This document shows, one piece after another, positions 46,089-58,600 of a stretch of 64,000 nucleotides of DNA. Origin of the DNA: Topomyia yanbarensis. Taxonomy: Eukaryota; Arthropoda; Insecta; Diptera; Culicidae. Both the position numbers and the translations under genes were made by a program. Below the pieces are notes generated by a model. That model was not told the origin of the DNA. It saw only the letters and a list, made by a program, of their open reading frames with translations, and did no database searches. The stretch is taken from the NCBI RefSeq assembly GCF_030247195.1, contig NC_080670.1, forward strand, positions 38,097,934 to 38,161,933. Reading direction: 5' to 3'. Within the stretch, counting starts at the first letter, position 1. Each line of letters opens with the position of its first letter.

Positions 46089-46777
46089 TTTTCTTTTTTA
46101 CATTTTAACGACATTCAATTAGCTAGAGATTACTGGGTAGGGAATGTTATGAAAATTAGAGCCATAGTACTCAAGTGAGAACAAGGATATGAAGCATACA
46201 GATCGGAAAACTAGAAGCGGCATGGTTATTAGAACAGGCCTAATACCTTACGGGCTTAACTTTTGTCTTCTGCTGAGGGGGGTCGAGCTTAGGCAGCATA
46301 ACTACGAATCACTCGAGCTCACCAGCATGTGTCTTGGCATAGACAGACTTGTCCATCTTTACCGTGACAACCGACAAAAGAAAACCCACGCAAGATCACC
46401 ACTGAAAACCTGTCGACGATTAGCATCAATCAATGATGATTGCTAGCATGTGTTCTGATATAGATAGACGTGACCATCTTTACCGTGACAACCGACACGG
46501 TTGTCACGGTAAAGATGGACACGTCTATCTATACCAGGACACATGCTGGTGAACTCGGGTGATTCGTAGTTATGCTGCCTAAGTTCGACTCTCATTAGCA
46601 AAAGACAAAGATTAAGCCCGTACGATATTAAGCCTGTTCTAATAACCCTGCCACTTCTAGTTTTCCGATCTGTTTACTTCACATCCTTGCTCTCACTTGA
46701 GCTCTAATTTTCATAACTTTTCCTACCCAACAATATCTAGCTAATTGAATGTCGTTGAAATGTAAAAAAAGAAAATT
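46089..46777. repeat. Foldback element: ~300-bp arms around a perfect hairpin
   Basis: The left arm (from 46,089) and right arm (to 46,777) are imperfect inverted repeats covering nearly the whole interval; for example AACGACATTCAATTAGCTAG pairs with CTAGCTAATTGAATGTCGTT. In the middle, GTGTCTTGGCATAGACAGAC through CCGTGACAACCGACA (46,329-46,377) is repeated directly at 46,449-46,498. The second copy then forms a perfect hairpin with 46,499 onward: CCATCTTTACCGTGACAACCG, a 3-nt loop, and its exact complement. A foldback-type transposon is likely; no coding frame. Confidence 0.85.
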
Positions 46778-48055
46778 GCTTCCTCCAAATTTCGGCGATA
46801 CAATTGACATTGAAGATACGTACGCGAGTTTGCTATACTCACAACAGGGATTTTGACGATCTTGGGCTCTTGCCTTGTCTGAGTTAATTTTCAAATATAC
46901 TGCCATTTCGAAATTCAAGAGGATGGCTCAAAATTAAATATGGTGATTTATCATATAACGGGAAAGATGTCGAAAGATCCAAGAATCATGTTCATGACTA
47001 AGCTATAATCCAAAATGGCAGACTTAAATTCAAGAATGCTGTTTCCATGATTTTTAGCAGGGCCGCCGAGAGGGGAGAAGGTGACCCGGAGTTGCAAAGG
47101 CGCCCGGATTTGGTCAGAGACTATCATATCGAACAAATATAATGTCGATTAAATTTGATTTAATAATACAGATAAAATTTCAATATCTTGGGTTTGATGT
47201 AATTAGGATAGCTTCTCTCATAAGAAATTATAAATTGAAGCATCTTGAAAAACAAATATATAAATTGAAGTTTTTTTTAAACTGCTGGCAATTAACTTGA
47301 TCAGATTTTTTTAGATCTCTTAGAAACTAAAAAAATTAATCTTAAGAGTTATTTTGCATTGACTATATACAAATTGTTTTTCATTCATTTTGACGACGGC
47401 CCAAAGTGTTGTTTAGTCAAGGTATTTGTTTGCACAACGAAATAACGACGTTGCAGCTGACAAGGTCAATAACGAAGGAAAGTTTTTACATTTGTCCATT
47501 GCAAAAATTTAATTTATTTATTATTTATTTTTTTCATTTCGGTATTACTTATTGTGTTAAGAAAATCATATAGGGCAGAAGTAATTATTTAAAAATGCAT
47601 TTTGGCTAGATGATAATTCAAATTGCAAAAGACCGATTTTTTATTTCTGTCTTAAGGAATACTTTTGAGATTAAAATAAACATTTAAGCATTGCTCCAGT
47701 ATTGGTTCAGTGATTGGCCATTCAAACAATCAAATTGTGGTTTGAACTTGTTCAACTCTATAATAGATATTCCTCTAGTAGCTCAGATGATAGAAATTAT
47801 ACAATAAATTTAAAAAGGCCGTTTATGGCGATAATCTAGGCTAACAATTCACATGTCGTGTGAACAAAAACAGGTATGGATCTTTTATTTCTTTCATCAT
47901 AACTGCTGGATGTTCGTTTGTTCAGGTTTCCGGACAAAAGATTTAGCTGGTCACAGCAAGGGGTGATGTTCTAGCAAATTCAAGTTTTATTTCGCCAATA
48001 AATTCGTCCGAAAACTAAAGATCTGGTAAGAAATTTGCAGCTGCGCACTCAAAAC
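46778..48055. other. Intergenic, nothing recognised
   Basis: AT-rich. A GC-rich patch at about 47,058-47,110 (GGGCCGCCGAGAGGGGAGAA) may be a dispersed repeat terminus. No gene seen. Confidence 0.4.
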
Positions 48056-48663
48056 TAAGCTTTTCTTGGGGGAAATGTACTGGCCAAATTTGGTAAGTTG
48101 CCACTACTGCTGGGAGGTATCACAATGGAACCGTGACAAGACGGTGGATTTCGTCCAAAAGGATTTCAATGCACCCTTCACCCACTCGAAAAGTACTGGA
48201 CAATTGTATAACGAAAGTTATGCCTCTGCTGTCCAATCTCCACTTTTGGCGGGTTATGAGGGATTAGTTGTAGAATATTAAAAACACGACCGGCATTACT
48301 GCGTAAACCTCATCGCAACATTCACCTTTATTATACAAATATACATAACTTGTAATCATAATGTTGAATAAATTCGACGTTGAAAGTTGAAAATTCTAGG
48401 AAAACGCAGAAAAATCACTATTTTGAATATATCAATGTAATTTAGTTAAATTATCATATTTTTTTTATCAAAACAAAAATTTGAGCAGCAGAGGGTTTAA
48501 GAAAACTATAAAGCTGACTTAGTACGCTGCACAATTGAATCGTTGTTGGAAAGAAACGGCCGCCGAGGTTGATCATTCCATTGTACGGGAGATGATAGAG
48601 GAAATTTTCAAGAAAGTCCGCGAATTTCTCCGTACGCCGTCGTACTACAAATTTTTGCAATTT
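48056..48663 (+). pseudogene. Tc1/mariner transposase relic, C-terminal half
   Basis: The frame 48,066-48,281 starts with YWPNLVSCHYCWEVSQWNRD and VDFVQKDFNAP, matching by eye FWPDLASCHYS ... VHFVPKDMNP of the DD37E transposase, with the catalytic Asp changed to Asn. The Glu block is frame-disrupted. At 48,541-48,660 another frame (REMMEEIFKKVREFLRTP) corresponds to the transposase C-terminus and ends at a TGA near 48,670. It is independent of the copies at 10.7-12.0 and 54.3-55.6 kb and of the relic at 430-1,160. Confidence 0.65.
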
Positions 48664-49189
48664 GTTTTATGAAAGTACAATAAACTATCTTCATTTTGAA
48701 TAAATTACATTTTTAGTACTACAAATCAATCACGAGAAACACCTTTTTTATGTGTCCGGATTCTAAGTCGAACAGATTTGAACAACTTACATTTATGTAG
48801 ATATGCAACCTTTTTATTTTTTAGATAATAGAAAACTTTATGCTCTTATTCATCGTCATTGGTCTTATCTGTAGTCGATTGGTGCTTAAAAATATGTTGG
48901 TCCAAAAAAAACCAAAAAATAAGATGAATTAACTTTTAGGTTACGATATTTTTCATATCTCGCTACGATTTTCTATGGATTTTCAAAGTATCTGTTTTCG
49001 AGCCATCGAATTGAGTCTTGCCAAATTCGGTAAATAATTGTTTAAATTACACAATCGATAAAAATCCACAAATCGTAAACGATCATGCTGTTTTAAAGCT
49101 TGAATTTCGTTCGATCAAACAGCAAACTTTCTTTGGAAATTGGTCCATGGTTTTTTTGATAATTTAGTTTTTTGTTTTCATCTAAATCC
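48664..49189. other. Intergenic, nothing recognised
   Basis: AT-rich spacer without a supportable feature. Confidence 0.5.
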
Positions 49190-50410
49190 CTAACTTTTTT
49201 CATTTGATCCATTTTTTGAGGTTTTTTCACATTTTTATGTATTTTTCTCTTTTTTCTTCTATAGTTTCTATTCTTAGAAAATTTCTATTTTATCCATTTG
49301 TGTACTTTTTCCATTTTGCATTTTGTTCCATTTGAAGCGGTATTTTTAACATTTTTACTATTATTCCCATTCTGCCTTTATTCTATTTTCTTTATCTCTC
49401 CATATATATTTGTTTTGCTTTTTGCTAGTTTTCTTATTTAAAGTTTCTCCTTTTTGCATTTTATGCATTTTGTTCCATGTTTTATGGTTAAAATCATTTT
49501 TCCACTGTTTCTGCCATTTTATTCGTTTCTGATTTATCGGTTTGTTTTATTTATTCCATGCTGTTTTGCTTCCTCTGGTATTTCACTTTTCCATTATCTT
49601 CAATTCTACATTTAGCAATTTGGCAGATTTTGTTCTATACGTCATTTTTGTTTATTTTTCACTTTTATTGTTTTGCCATTTTCTTGAGAATATACAAATT
49701 ATTTTTCATTTTTCGTATCCCCAGTTATTTTAATTCGGAATCATGCTGGGCTTTTTATTTTGCCAGCTTTTAAATTTATTTTACGCTTGTTTCACTTCTT
49801 CAATTACTTATAGAATTTTCCTTAATTTCTTCTGCACTGTGACGTTTTTAGCTTTTTCCTATTTACTAATTTTCGTTCATTTTCTTAAATTTCTTTATTT
49901 TTCTTGCCATCATTTTTCGTCAATTCCATTTGTTATTTTATCCATTCCTTGCAAATTTCTAACATCTAACTTTATTTCTAACTTATTGTGTAATTAGTCT
50001 GCAGAGTTGCATTTATCCACTTTTTTGCTCCATTTCGTAAATTATTCGATTTGTGTATGTTAGTTCTGTCTACATTTTTTTTGATTTTGTCAAGTTTTGT
50101 TTCATTGTGCTATTTCAATTTTTCATTATTTTATTCTCTTTTTCTTTTGGATGTTTCTCCATTTCGATCATTTGTTCATTTTTAACATAAATATATCTTT
50201 TACTCATTCCCTTCCATTTTAGTCGCTTTAATTAATATTTTATCCCAAATTTATTCATTTCCTTTATCCACTTCTTATGATTTCTTTAATTTGGTATATA
50301 TGTATTTCTTTATCATTGCTAATTTGTCGTCCTTTGCATATGCTTTTTATTGAAGTTTATTTCACGTTCATTTTTTCATATTTTCGTATTTTTACTATTT
50401 TTGAAATAAA
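49190..50410 (+). repeat. T/C-rich low-complexity tract, possibly a decayed array
   Basis: The + strand is dominated by T with recurrent CATTTTT, CCATTTT and TTTTGC words but no surviving period. Composition and strand bias resemble the degenerate left edge of the array at 25.3 kb. The hydrophobic frames it yields (for example 49,542-49,997) are composition artefacts. Confidence 0.55.
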
Positions 50411-50774
50411 TTATTTAATAATATTTTAGCGACATGTAAACGAAAAATTGGTCAAAATTTATCAATCAGGAAGAAAAAGTCAGCTAAAAGAACAAACAGA
50501 TAAGACTTTGTATTCTCAGAGGCTTACAATGTTTTAGAGACTTTGACCGTTTAAGCCAAAATATTTTTTTTTGTTCTATGGCAAATTCATCCAACCTATA
50601 TCAAGATTTTTGGTGGTGATCAATTCATGTCGATTGGTTATGTGAGACCATGTACCGTATGTACGAGGTCTCTTCGATCACCGGGATAAGTTTGATCAAA
50701 TGAAACTTTTTACCCTCTGAATATCTTGACCAAGCATAAGTCTCCGATAAAAATCAAATTTGTATTCCGTATTC
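50411..50774. other. Unclassified, possibly LINE 3' part
   Basis: No gene recognised. A short palindromic region (GAGACCATGTACCGTATGTACGAGGTCTC) is present near 50,643. Confidence 0.3.
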
Positions 50775-51045
50775 CTAGTTTTAAGATAGTTGTAATTTTA
50801 CCTCTTTGTTAAAACTATTATCCCCCATATTGTAAATAGAATTGTATCCCTAGTTTTAAAACACCTGTGAAATTTTGCATAAATAATTGTTCACCCTTTT
50901 GTTTAGCAAACTATATTGTTAGTTTTAAGATAACTGTTAATATTTCCTAAAAACTAGTCTTAAGATAGCTGTAAAATTTTTCTCTTTTATAAAAAAAATA
51001 TTTCAACATTGTAACCTCCTAGTTTTAAAATATCCAAAATGTAAA
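50775..51045 (+). repeat. Diverged tandem repeats with TAGTTTTAAGATA core
   Basis: TAGTTTTAAGATAGTTGTAA-like segments recur at about 50,777, 50,851, 50,928, 50,954 and 51,028, spaced roughly 25-80 bp. Short tandem units of this kind are common at the 3' ends of LOA-type LINEs, so this may be a LINE tail. Confidence 0.5.
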
Positions 51046-51554
51046 AACAAAAGAATTTGGCACCGCCAAGCTAACGCATTTGTGCTTATCAAATAAACGA
51101 AATGAATAAAAAAATGAAACTTTTTTCAGTAACTTACGATAAGATGACAAAATCTCTAACAAAATCATCGAAATAAAAACAAACCATATTCTAAAAATGT
51201 TCAGCATCTATATTACGTAAAATAAATAGATAAACTTCAATTGAACTGATGATTTTTTTAGAAATCGTAAATATTTTTTCCAATAATTCATTTTATAATA
51301 CGAGATTTTTGTTATTAACTATTTAATTCCGTCTATTTTTCCGATAAAGTTCGATTAAAGTCAGCTGTAGACAATTTTGTTCCCTTTGGAGGCGTCACAA
51401 TATTGGGCCAAGTAATTGCCTACGGATATGCAATTTACACAACATTTCGAGCGTTGTCTCACATTTCCATTGTACGTTTCATTGGAAACGAGCCATTCAA
51501 TCATGTTGACGAATTGAATTGACGCATTAAATAATAATTGCTAAACTTCGAAAA
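51046..51554. other. Intergenic, possibly inside the hidden part of the right arm
   Basis: No feature recognised. If the inverted repeat continues past the N gap, the mirror of this sequence is what the gap at 14,564-15,063 hides. Confidence 0.4.
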
Positions 51555-51564
51555 GTATGTATTA

Positions 51565-51786
51565 GGCAATCCATGAGACGTTTCTGATCAGCTGATTATT
51601 TCTTGTTTACTTATTCTGACGTTACTCCGAGGGATGCGACGTCCGACAATATCGTTGATTCGATCCAACATCAAACGAATCAGACTAACAAAGTTGTTTG
51701 TCGGACGAGTTTTTCTGTTCGCAGGAGTAGACTTGTTGACAGAACCCACCGCTGAATTGTCAAACAAACGTCTAATGGATTGCATA
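51565..51786. mobile_element. 222-bp MITE present only in the right arm
   Basis: Inverted termini GCAATCCATGAGACGTTT and the complement of GCAATCCATTAGACGTTT. ATTA stands on both sides (51,561-51,564 and 51,787-51,790), whereas the left arm has a single copy of that word (TAAT at 14,554-14,557) and no insert. The comparison of empty and filled sites proves an insertion with a probable 4-bp duplication. The minus-strand frame inside (51,785-51,588) has no recognised product. Confidence 0.8.
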
Positions 51787-51950
51787 ATTACCCAAATTTA
51801 ATGTGAGCTAATTATTTACTTTAACTCAATTTGTCAAAACTAACGGAAAACTGTGCTTCTAAAGTTTCAGGAATTCAAAAATCCTGGCAAATTTTATGTG
51901 GTGGACATTTAATTCAGATTAATCATTTTTTCAAATCTACTAGTTCATTA

Positions 51951-52172
51951 GGGACCATTCATAAATTACGTAACGTGTTTAGGGGGGGTGTGAGGGGGTA
52001 CGACAAGTTGTGTGATCGTTACGTAACATGGTTTTACTGAACAAAAGAATTTTTTTTAAAGATTTTGTTACGTAATAGGGGGGGATAAAGAAATTTGTGA
52101 CAATTTGATACATGGCGGGAAGGGGAGTCAATTTTGATCAATTTTCGCGTTACGTAATTTATGAATGGTCCC
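51951..52172. mobile_element. MITE, mirror of 14,150-14,391
   Basis: GGGACCATTCATAAATTACG to ATGAATGGTCCC, flanked by TTA and TTG, the latter an eroded TTA. It is about 20 bp shorter than the left copy because of internal indels. Confidence 0.85.
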
Positions 52173-53175
52173 TTGCGGGTATTTTTTAAAGTTCAAATAA
52201 TGGAAATCACATTTTTCGTTTAAAAAATTTCGCTAAAAGTTTACCAATTAGACATATTCTACTGACTAACTGCTTTTTAGAATGCAGAATTCTATTAAGA
52301 GTACTTCACAAAGAACAAGGTCAACTTCAAATATTTATGATAAAATAAGTCAAATGAAAAACTAGAAAGCCTAATTATTCAACGAGTTTGGCAGAAATTT
52401 CGCGCATTAGAGTGTTTGTAAAGAAAAGCTCTCATGATTGCAACCTAATTTGCAGTTAAATCCAATAACAAATTTAGACATATACAATGTTTAAAAAAGC
52501 AATAATAAATGTACAATGTTTAGAATTTTGTTTTCCCTCCCCTGGGTTTGACAGTATTGCAAACATCATCAAGCATATTTCGCGCATATAGTGGTGCATC
52601 GAGGAAACGAAGATGGCATATGGGAGTTTTTTTATGTTTTGTATTTTTTCAAACTCTACACCAGCCCAAACTAACGGTCAACAGTTAAAGAAAAGTAAAA
52701 GTAGAAGCCTATTAGTGTTAGTATAGTAATAATTGTAGTTTGAGTACTAGTGCACAATTATTATGTGCTAGTTCCTTCCTAGAATTCGTTGATCACTGTT
52801 TTCGGTGTTTAATTCGTGCATTCAATTAGATTCATTCGGGAAGATCGGATTGGATAAATGAAGGTACGATTATTTAAACTGATGTACGCGAATCATCCAT
52901 TTCCGGTCAGTATGACAAAGTTCTAACAGAATGCAATTGTCGTTAATAGTAAATAAATAGCAGTGGCTGATATTTAGACGTGTCCAATTACTTTGATTGC
53001 ATGTAACGTGTGTTCTTCTATTATTTTGCTTATTCACTACTACACTTTTCGAACTGTTTTATCTTTGTTAATGAAAAATAACACCTTTTTACCACATTTT
53101 GAATTAGACTCATACTAACACTCACTAACACAATCAATTGCATATTCTCTCATATACACTCACAATCTCTCTTAT
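52173..53175. other. Mirror of 13,111-14,149
   Basis: Same unclassified AT-rich DNA as in the left arm, with about 5% differences by eye. Confidence 0.5.
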
Positions 53176-53965
53176 TTCAAACGCACAAACGCTCATGTCC
53201 TTCGGTCTCACAAATTTATAATTGCGGTCTCAAGCGGGAACCTACAAAAACTTATACCCGCGTGATAATGAATCGGCCATGTTCGGAAATCTCTACCTTC
53301 GGTTCGAGCAGCCTAGGCCCATGCCTACAGGTGAACTAGTCAAAAAATGACACTCATATCCATTAAACAGTACGTTCTATGGCGCCGTGACCAGGAACTC
53401 TAGTAATATGGGGATTTGAAGCGTACACTACAAATTAAGCATCACATTCACAGTCCGCGCCCGATCCTCAAGAAAATACGCGAATATGCGAATGTCCGCA
53501 AGGTTATAAAATCAAAGATACACGCTAGCTCCCGCGACAAACACGTTAACATACAATCGCTCGAGCGTTTCGCGATCATCCACGCACACCTGCGCCCACT
53601 TTCTTTGCAAACAGGATAACACCCCAGTGATTAAGTGAACGTTTTGGCACTTATCAATTTACAAACGCGGTCTCAGGAGAGAACCTACAAATGCGAACAC
53701 TGCGCGATCATAAGTCGGTTACGTCCGGAAGTCCCTAGTCTCGGCCCTAGCAGCCTTCAGTAGGACCATACAGACAAATATGTTGCTCATATCCCCGAGA
53801 CAAGCACTTTCCTTGGCGATATGGCCGGGAACTCTAGTGATATGGGAGAACTCACTCTCTTCTATAGCATCTGAACCATACACTGAGAATTAAGTATCGG
53901 AAGTACTGTACGCGCGATCATCCAAGAAACCTTTCGGCCGTATTCCTCATCAGCTTTCTGTAGTA
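53176..53965 (-). repeat. Mirror of the ~470-bp repeat units
   Basis: Two diverged units at about 53,190-53,470 and 53,640-53,960, in inverse orientation to 12,356-13,110, with about 4% differences from the left copies. Confidence 0.65.
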
Positions 53966-54286
53966 AAGCTAAGGCGGACCGGGCCAGCTGACTAATTTTG
54001 AATTTCTTAAAACTGAGCTGTATTTAATATCAACGAACTATAAAAAAAAAAAACAATTTAAAAATAAGGGACAATTTTTGAAAATTTCAGATTACTTATA
54101 GGAGAATAATCAAAACACTGTACTCTCTCCCTATTGCTGTTTAATGCGTTCGTTTACCCGCTCAAACGATACTTCAACTCCCCTGGATTCAAGTGTGTCA
54201 ATAGTATGCGAGATGTAAAAAATTAACGTTCGTGTTGCTCAATCCGTAACAGCAAGGAAAGCTCCATTGACAGAGCGCAGCTGGTA

Positions 54287-55579
54287 AAGGGCGAACACGA
54301 AATTATTGCGACACATTCAACAGGGCATAACTTTTTTACCATTGGGTAAAAATCAACCAAATTTTGCACACTTTCTCATTGATGTGTATTGTTTACATGC
54401 TGTCAAACTCGAAGTCGTGTTTTTCGATTCAACGAAAATGGAGGTGAACCAACGCGAGTCGAGAGAACAAATTCTTTCCAAACACCTGGATTTTCCTGAC
54501 CTGTCGCACCGGCAGTTGGGAAAAATGTTGAACATTCACCATTCAACCGTCTCCAGAGTGTTGAAGCGGTTCCAGGAGCGGTTGACGTTGGACCACGGCA
54601 AAGGAGCTGGAAGAAAGCCGGTACCAGAGAACAAAAAGACGGAGGGAAAGGTGAAGCGGATGATTAAAGCAAATCCCAACGTGTCAAGCCGTGATTTGGC
54701 TAAAAAGATCGGCATGTCGCAGAGCTACGTCCAGAATGCAAAGAAGAGAGCTGGACTACATACATACAAGGTACAGAACTTCCCAAACCGCGATGAGCGG
54801 CAACAATCGACGGCTGAAACTCGGGCACGGAAGCTCTACTAGAAGATGCTGACAAAATATGGCTGCTGTGTGATGGACGACGAAACGTATATAAAAGCCG
54901 ATTTTAAGCAAATTCCGGGGTTGGAGTTTTTCACCGGCAAGAGCAAGTTCTATGTGGACGACAAATTTAAGAAGAAGAAAATGTCGAAGTTCGCTTCCAA
55001 TTATCTCATTTGGCAGGCCATCTGCTCTTGCGGTCTGAGGAGTGAGCCTTTCGTGACAAAGGGCACAGTAAATGGCGAGATTTACAAATCTGAGTGCCTC
55101 GAGAAGCGCCTTTTGCCGTTCTTGCAACAGCACGACGAAGCTCCGCTATTTTGGCCAGATTTGGCATCATGCCACTATTCTAAAAGTGTCCTGGAGTGGT
55201 ATGAGGCCAATTCTGTCCATTTTGTTCCAAAGGACATGAATCCGCTAAACTTTCCGGAGCTGCGCCCGGTGGAGCAGTATTGGGCAATGATGAAGCGGGA
55301 ACTTCGGAAGAACAAGAAGACAGTCAAAGACGAGAAGGACATGTTAAGAAAATGGAAAAAAACTGAGAAACTGGTACCGGATGACACTGTAAAGACTTTG
55401 ATGGAGGGCATCAAGCGAAAATGCGTTCAATTTTACACTCAAGGCTCCATCGATTAACTTTTCTTTTGATTTTTGAAGTAAATATAGGTATAAAACTACC
55501 CTAAATTTGGGTTTGATTTTAAACATTATAAGAACATTGGCATGACATTTTCGGTGTCGCAATAATTTCGTGTTGGCCC
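54287..55579 (+). mobile_element. ITmD37E-type transposon, mirror copy
   Basis: 1,293 bp, flanked by TA at 54,285-54,286 and 55,580-55,581, with the same inverted termini as the left copy. It sits in the same target, so it was not an independent insertion. Confidence 0.9.
54438..55457 (+). pseudogene. DD37E transposase with one internal TAG, mirror copy
   Basis: Same 338-residue transposase frame as at 10,827-11,846, starting at the ATG 54,438, with the TAG at 54,840-54,842 in the same place. Only two residue changes from the left copy were seen: Asn for Lys in the ASNYLIWQAI stretch and Val for Leu in SEPFVTKG. The catalytic VMDDETY, WPDLASCHY and PVEQYW blocks are intact. The very small difference indicates a recent common origin or recent conversion between arms. 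Confidence 0.9.
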
Positions 55580-56950
55580 TATGGCGATGAAAGTTTACTG
55601 ATCGATTAACTACATACTCAGTCTTTAACATGCTAATTCGAATTGGAATAATCTAATTCATAATTTTTCATTATCCACGCACGTAAAGCAGTAAAAAAAA
55701 AAGATTTCCACAAAAAGTATGAAGAATGGTCGAGATTTGAGTCTGAGCCCCACGCATTAGTTTTTATGACCGTGAAACAGTATTGCTTGTACAGTTTTCT
55801 GCTCTGTTGATCTAGATGCGATCATCATTTTCACTGCTCATTTACCGCTAACGGGAATCAAAATCAGGTTCCTGTTGTTGGTTGTTGTTTTGAGACAAAT
55901 AAAACACAAATTCCACAAGTTAGGATACCAAAACGATATCACCCGGATTGCTACAGTTGAATGTAACAAATGAACTAAATACTGCAGTAAACAGAAAAAC
56001 ACAACAATCCATCAATCAATCAATCGATCAATCACGCAAACCAAAATTCTGCGCCGAATACGAATAAGTCTGACATGGAAAAAAAACAAACGCTCCATTT
56101 CACATTCCTCGTGTCCATTTTCGCCGCTCATAGTCCACCGCCTTGGCTGAGCGGAAAACAACACCCATCAACACACGGGCGGGCGGCATATTAGCAGAGA
56201 GGCGGAAAAACTAGCCGAGGCGCCTGCATGTACAAAGGAAAGCGATTTTTTTTTAACAGAAACATTCTTTACAAGTAAAAGAAAAAAAAAACACTACGAT
56301 GCGAATTCCCTTGCTCCAAGCATGCATGCAGCCACGGACAACGTTGAAATTGATGATGACGTTGGCGATGGTGATTATCGTGATGATGATGATGATGATA
56401 GTGATGATCATTACCAATTACATACTATCACTCTAAATGCACTTTTCACTGCACTGCGCTTCGGTGCGAACAAACACCCATCGGATCGAGCCGAGCGAGC
56501 GAGCAACTGCAATCTTTCCCGCAGATATTAGATCAGAGGCGAGCAAACGTCATAGATCACGTGAGCTTGCCACCAACGCGATCATAATGCAACCGAGCAA
56601 TGAACTTGGCAGAGACCTCTCTCGACTCGATGCGATGGGTGAATGGAGGTGGCCACACTTTCATTAGCAATTCGTTCGCCGCCGCAAGGGTTCCTTGGCT
56701 GGGTGAATTATTTTTCCGAACGCAACACGCTGCACCTACCGGTGCACGTGGAACAAGTTTTCGCTTTCAGTTTTTTTATGTTATTTTTTTTTTTCATTCG
56801 AAGGAGTGCATTACCAGCTCAGTTATGTGTATTAGACGGATAGTAGAAGGTTGTGACATAAACCAATTGTTATGGGAAGGGCATGTGATAACTACGCGCG
56901 TTGTAATTAGAGTGACTGTAATTGTCGGATGATGAACGTTGATTCAGGCG
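55580..56950. other. Mirror of the GC-richer 9,340-10,640 stretch
   Basis: Near-identical reverse complement, including the E-box and the GATGATGATGATG microsatellite at about 56,353-56,411. Differences are mainly in homopolymer length (for example the T run near 56,786). Confidence 0.4.
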
Positions 56951-57545
56951 GTGGTGCCTCGCTGCGATTTTATAACTGCAATCGTCACACAGGCGGTAGA
57001 CGTAGCTAATCAAGGAAGTTGGAAGTAGTGGAAAAATTGCAAATAATCTTACATTAGAATTATTATGTTCGTAAAATAGGAGTTGAAATTAGTTGCTAAC
57101 ATGACCAAATTCGCTGACGAATTACAAAGCTACCGAAAGGTCAAGGTTACAATATAGGCATTTATGAAAGTCTTAAAACTTCAGCGAAATTTGATTAAAA
57201 CGTAAAGTGCACCGGATAACAAAGTTGGACGGACATACGAATTTTTGGAGCCAGCGAACAATTCAAAAATGATCAAACTATCTAGGAAAACAATACCAAA
57301 TTTCTCTATACTTTGCAAAACATTCAAACACTCAAACAATTTAAACATCTTCAAAACACTGAATGCTACTTTATGTTGAAATTTTTCTGAATATCTTCAA
57401 AATGTTTTCTTTGCTCATTTGCAAACTATTTTAGTCTATCAATACTTTTATAAACTTCTGAGAATCTCCGAACTTTTTAAAAAAAAATTAAAACCGATCT
57501 CCGTTTTTATATTTCTTTTTTTATTTCTTGAAATTTTCAATTTCC
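56951..57545. other. AT-rich spacer, mirror of 8,741-9,339
   Basis: No gene recognised. Confidence 0.5.
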
Positions 57546-58026
57546 ACCTTTTTTTTACTCACTAACTGTAAAAGGTATCAACACGATACAACTCTTGGTA
57601 ATCCTAAAGTGTTTATTGATCAATACCGGAGTCGGCCAGACCCGAACGTAGATCGCGGAAGGAAAGGGAAGGAATGTTAGTCCGATACTTGCTTTTGCTA
57701 GAGGCCGTACAGCCCGTACTGCGCACTCCACAAGCATCACGGGGGGAGAATATTTGTTAGTAAGTATAGAAGTTGGATTTTACATCTTCTTTACCGACGC
57801 TAGAGAGGTGACTCCACTATCTGGACTAGATATCGAACCATCAACTCATGGATGGGGGACCAATGGGGCTTTACTTCCCTTCCGAAGGAAGACGTGACTA
57901 CATTTTTTTTAACCTCAGAAAAATCTTAACAACCTCGGCTGGGATTGAACCCAGACCAACTGGAATGAGTGGCGGTCACAACTTACTACTCAGATATATT
58001 ATCATCAATATGAGCGACTTCGCGGT
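57546..58026 (-). mobile_element. SINE-like unit, mirror of 8,260-8,740
   Basis: The tRNA-type GGGTTCAATCCCAGC B box is on the minus strand at about 57,936-57,950. No difference from the left copy was noticed. Confidence 0.45.
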
Positions 58027-58047
58027 GAACAAGGTATAACCGAACCC

Positions 58048-58600
58048 AGTATCGTTAGCAGTATCTCAAGGTTAACGGTGCTAAATGCAGCCTTAAGATC
58101 TGTATCTGTATAGAGATCAGTAGCGTTTCCATCGATCAACCAGGGAAGAAACCGTACTGACAAGTGCTCATGAAGTGTCGGCAAGCTGAGAACAGTGTCT
58201 CGTTGATAAGCGATTCGAAAGCCATTGACTCAACTTTTAATAAAGTTTTCGATGTGGCATTTGTCACTTTTGTGCACCGCAAACATCGCCGAACACTTCC
58301 AATCATGAGGAAATGTTTGCTGCTGAAGTGACATATTGAAAATGCGTGCCAGTGGGATCGATAAAATATCGGAAATTTTTTTCAGAAAGAACAGCTGAAG
58401 GCTACCTGGAGCCAAAGACACTTGCGGTTGTCCTGAAATTATGAATACAGCCTTGTCTATAGCCTCAACATAACGAGCCACGTTTTCGAGCACGATAGTA
58501 GATGGCGCATCAGTCGTGAAATCACTCGAGACGAAAAATTTGGATTTAATTGTTTCGTCTTCCACTCGTCAGTAACTGACACCAACTTGCTGTCAGTTAG
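58048..58600 (-). pseudogene. LINE RT fragment, mirror of 7,690-8,240
   Basis: The frame 58,565-58,230 on the minus strand encodes the same 111-residue RT finger fragment as the left copy, with no residue change, and is broken at the same stop. Confidence 0.7.

Noticed and set aside
49542..49997. Hydrophobic F/L/I-rich frames that could be small membrane proteins
   Set aside because: They follow from T-rich composition, overlap in several frames and lack any conserved motif.
54306..54437. 44-residue N-terminal extension of the DD37E transposase
   Set aside because: It translates the TIR and leader; the family start corresponds to the internal MEVNQRES methionine.
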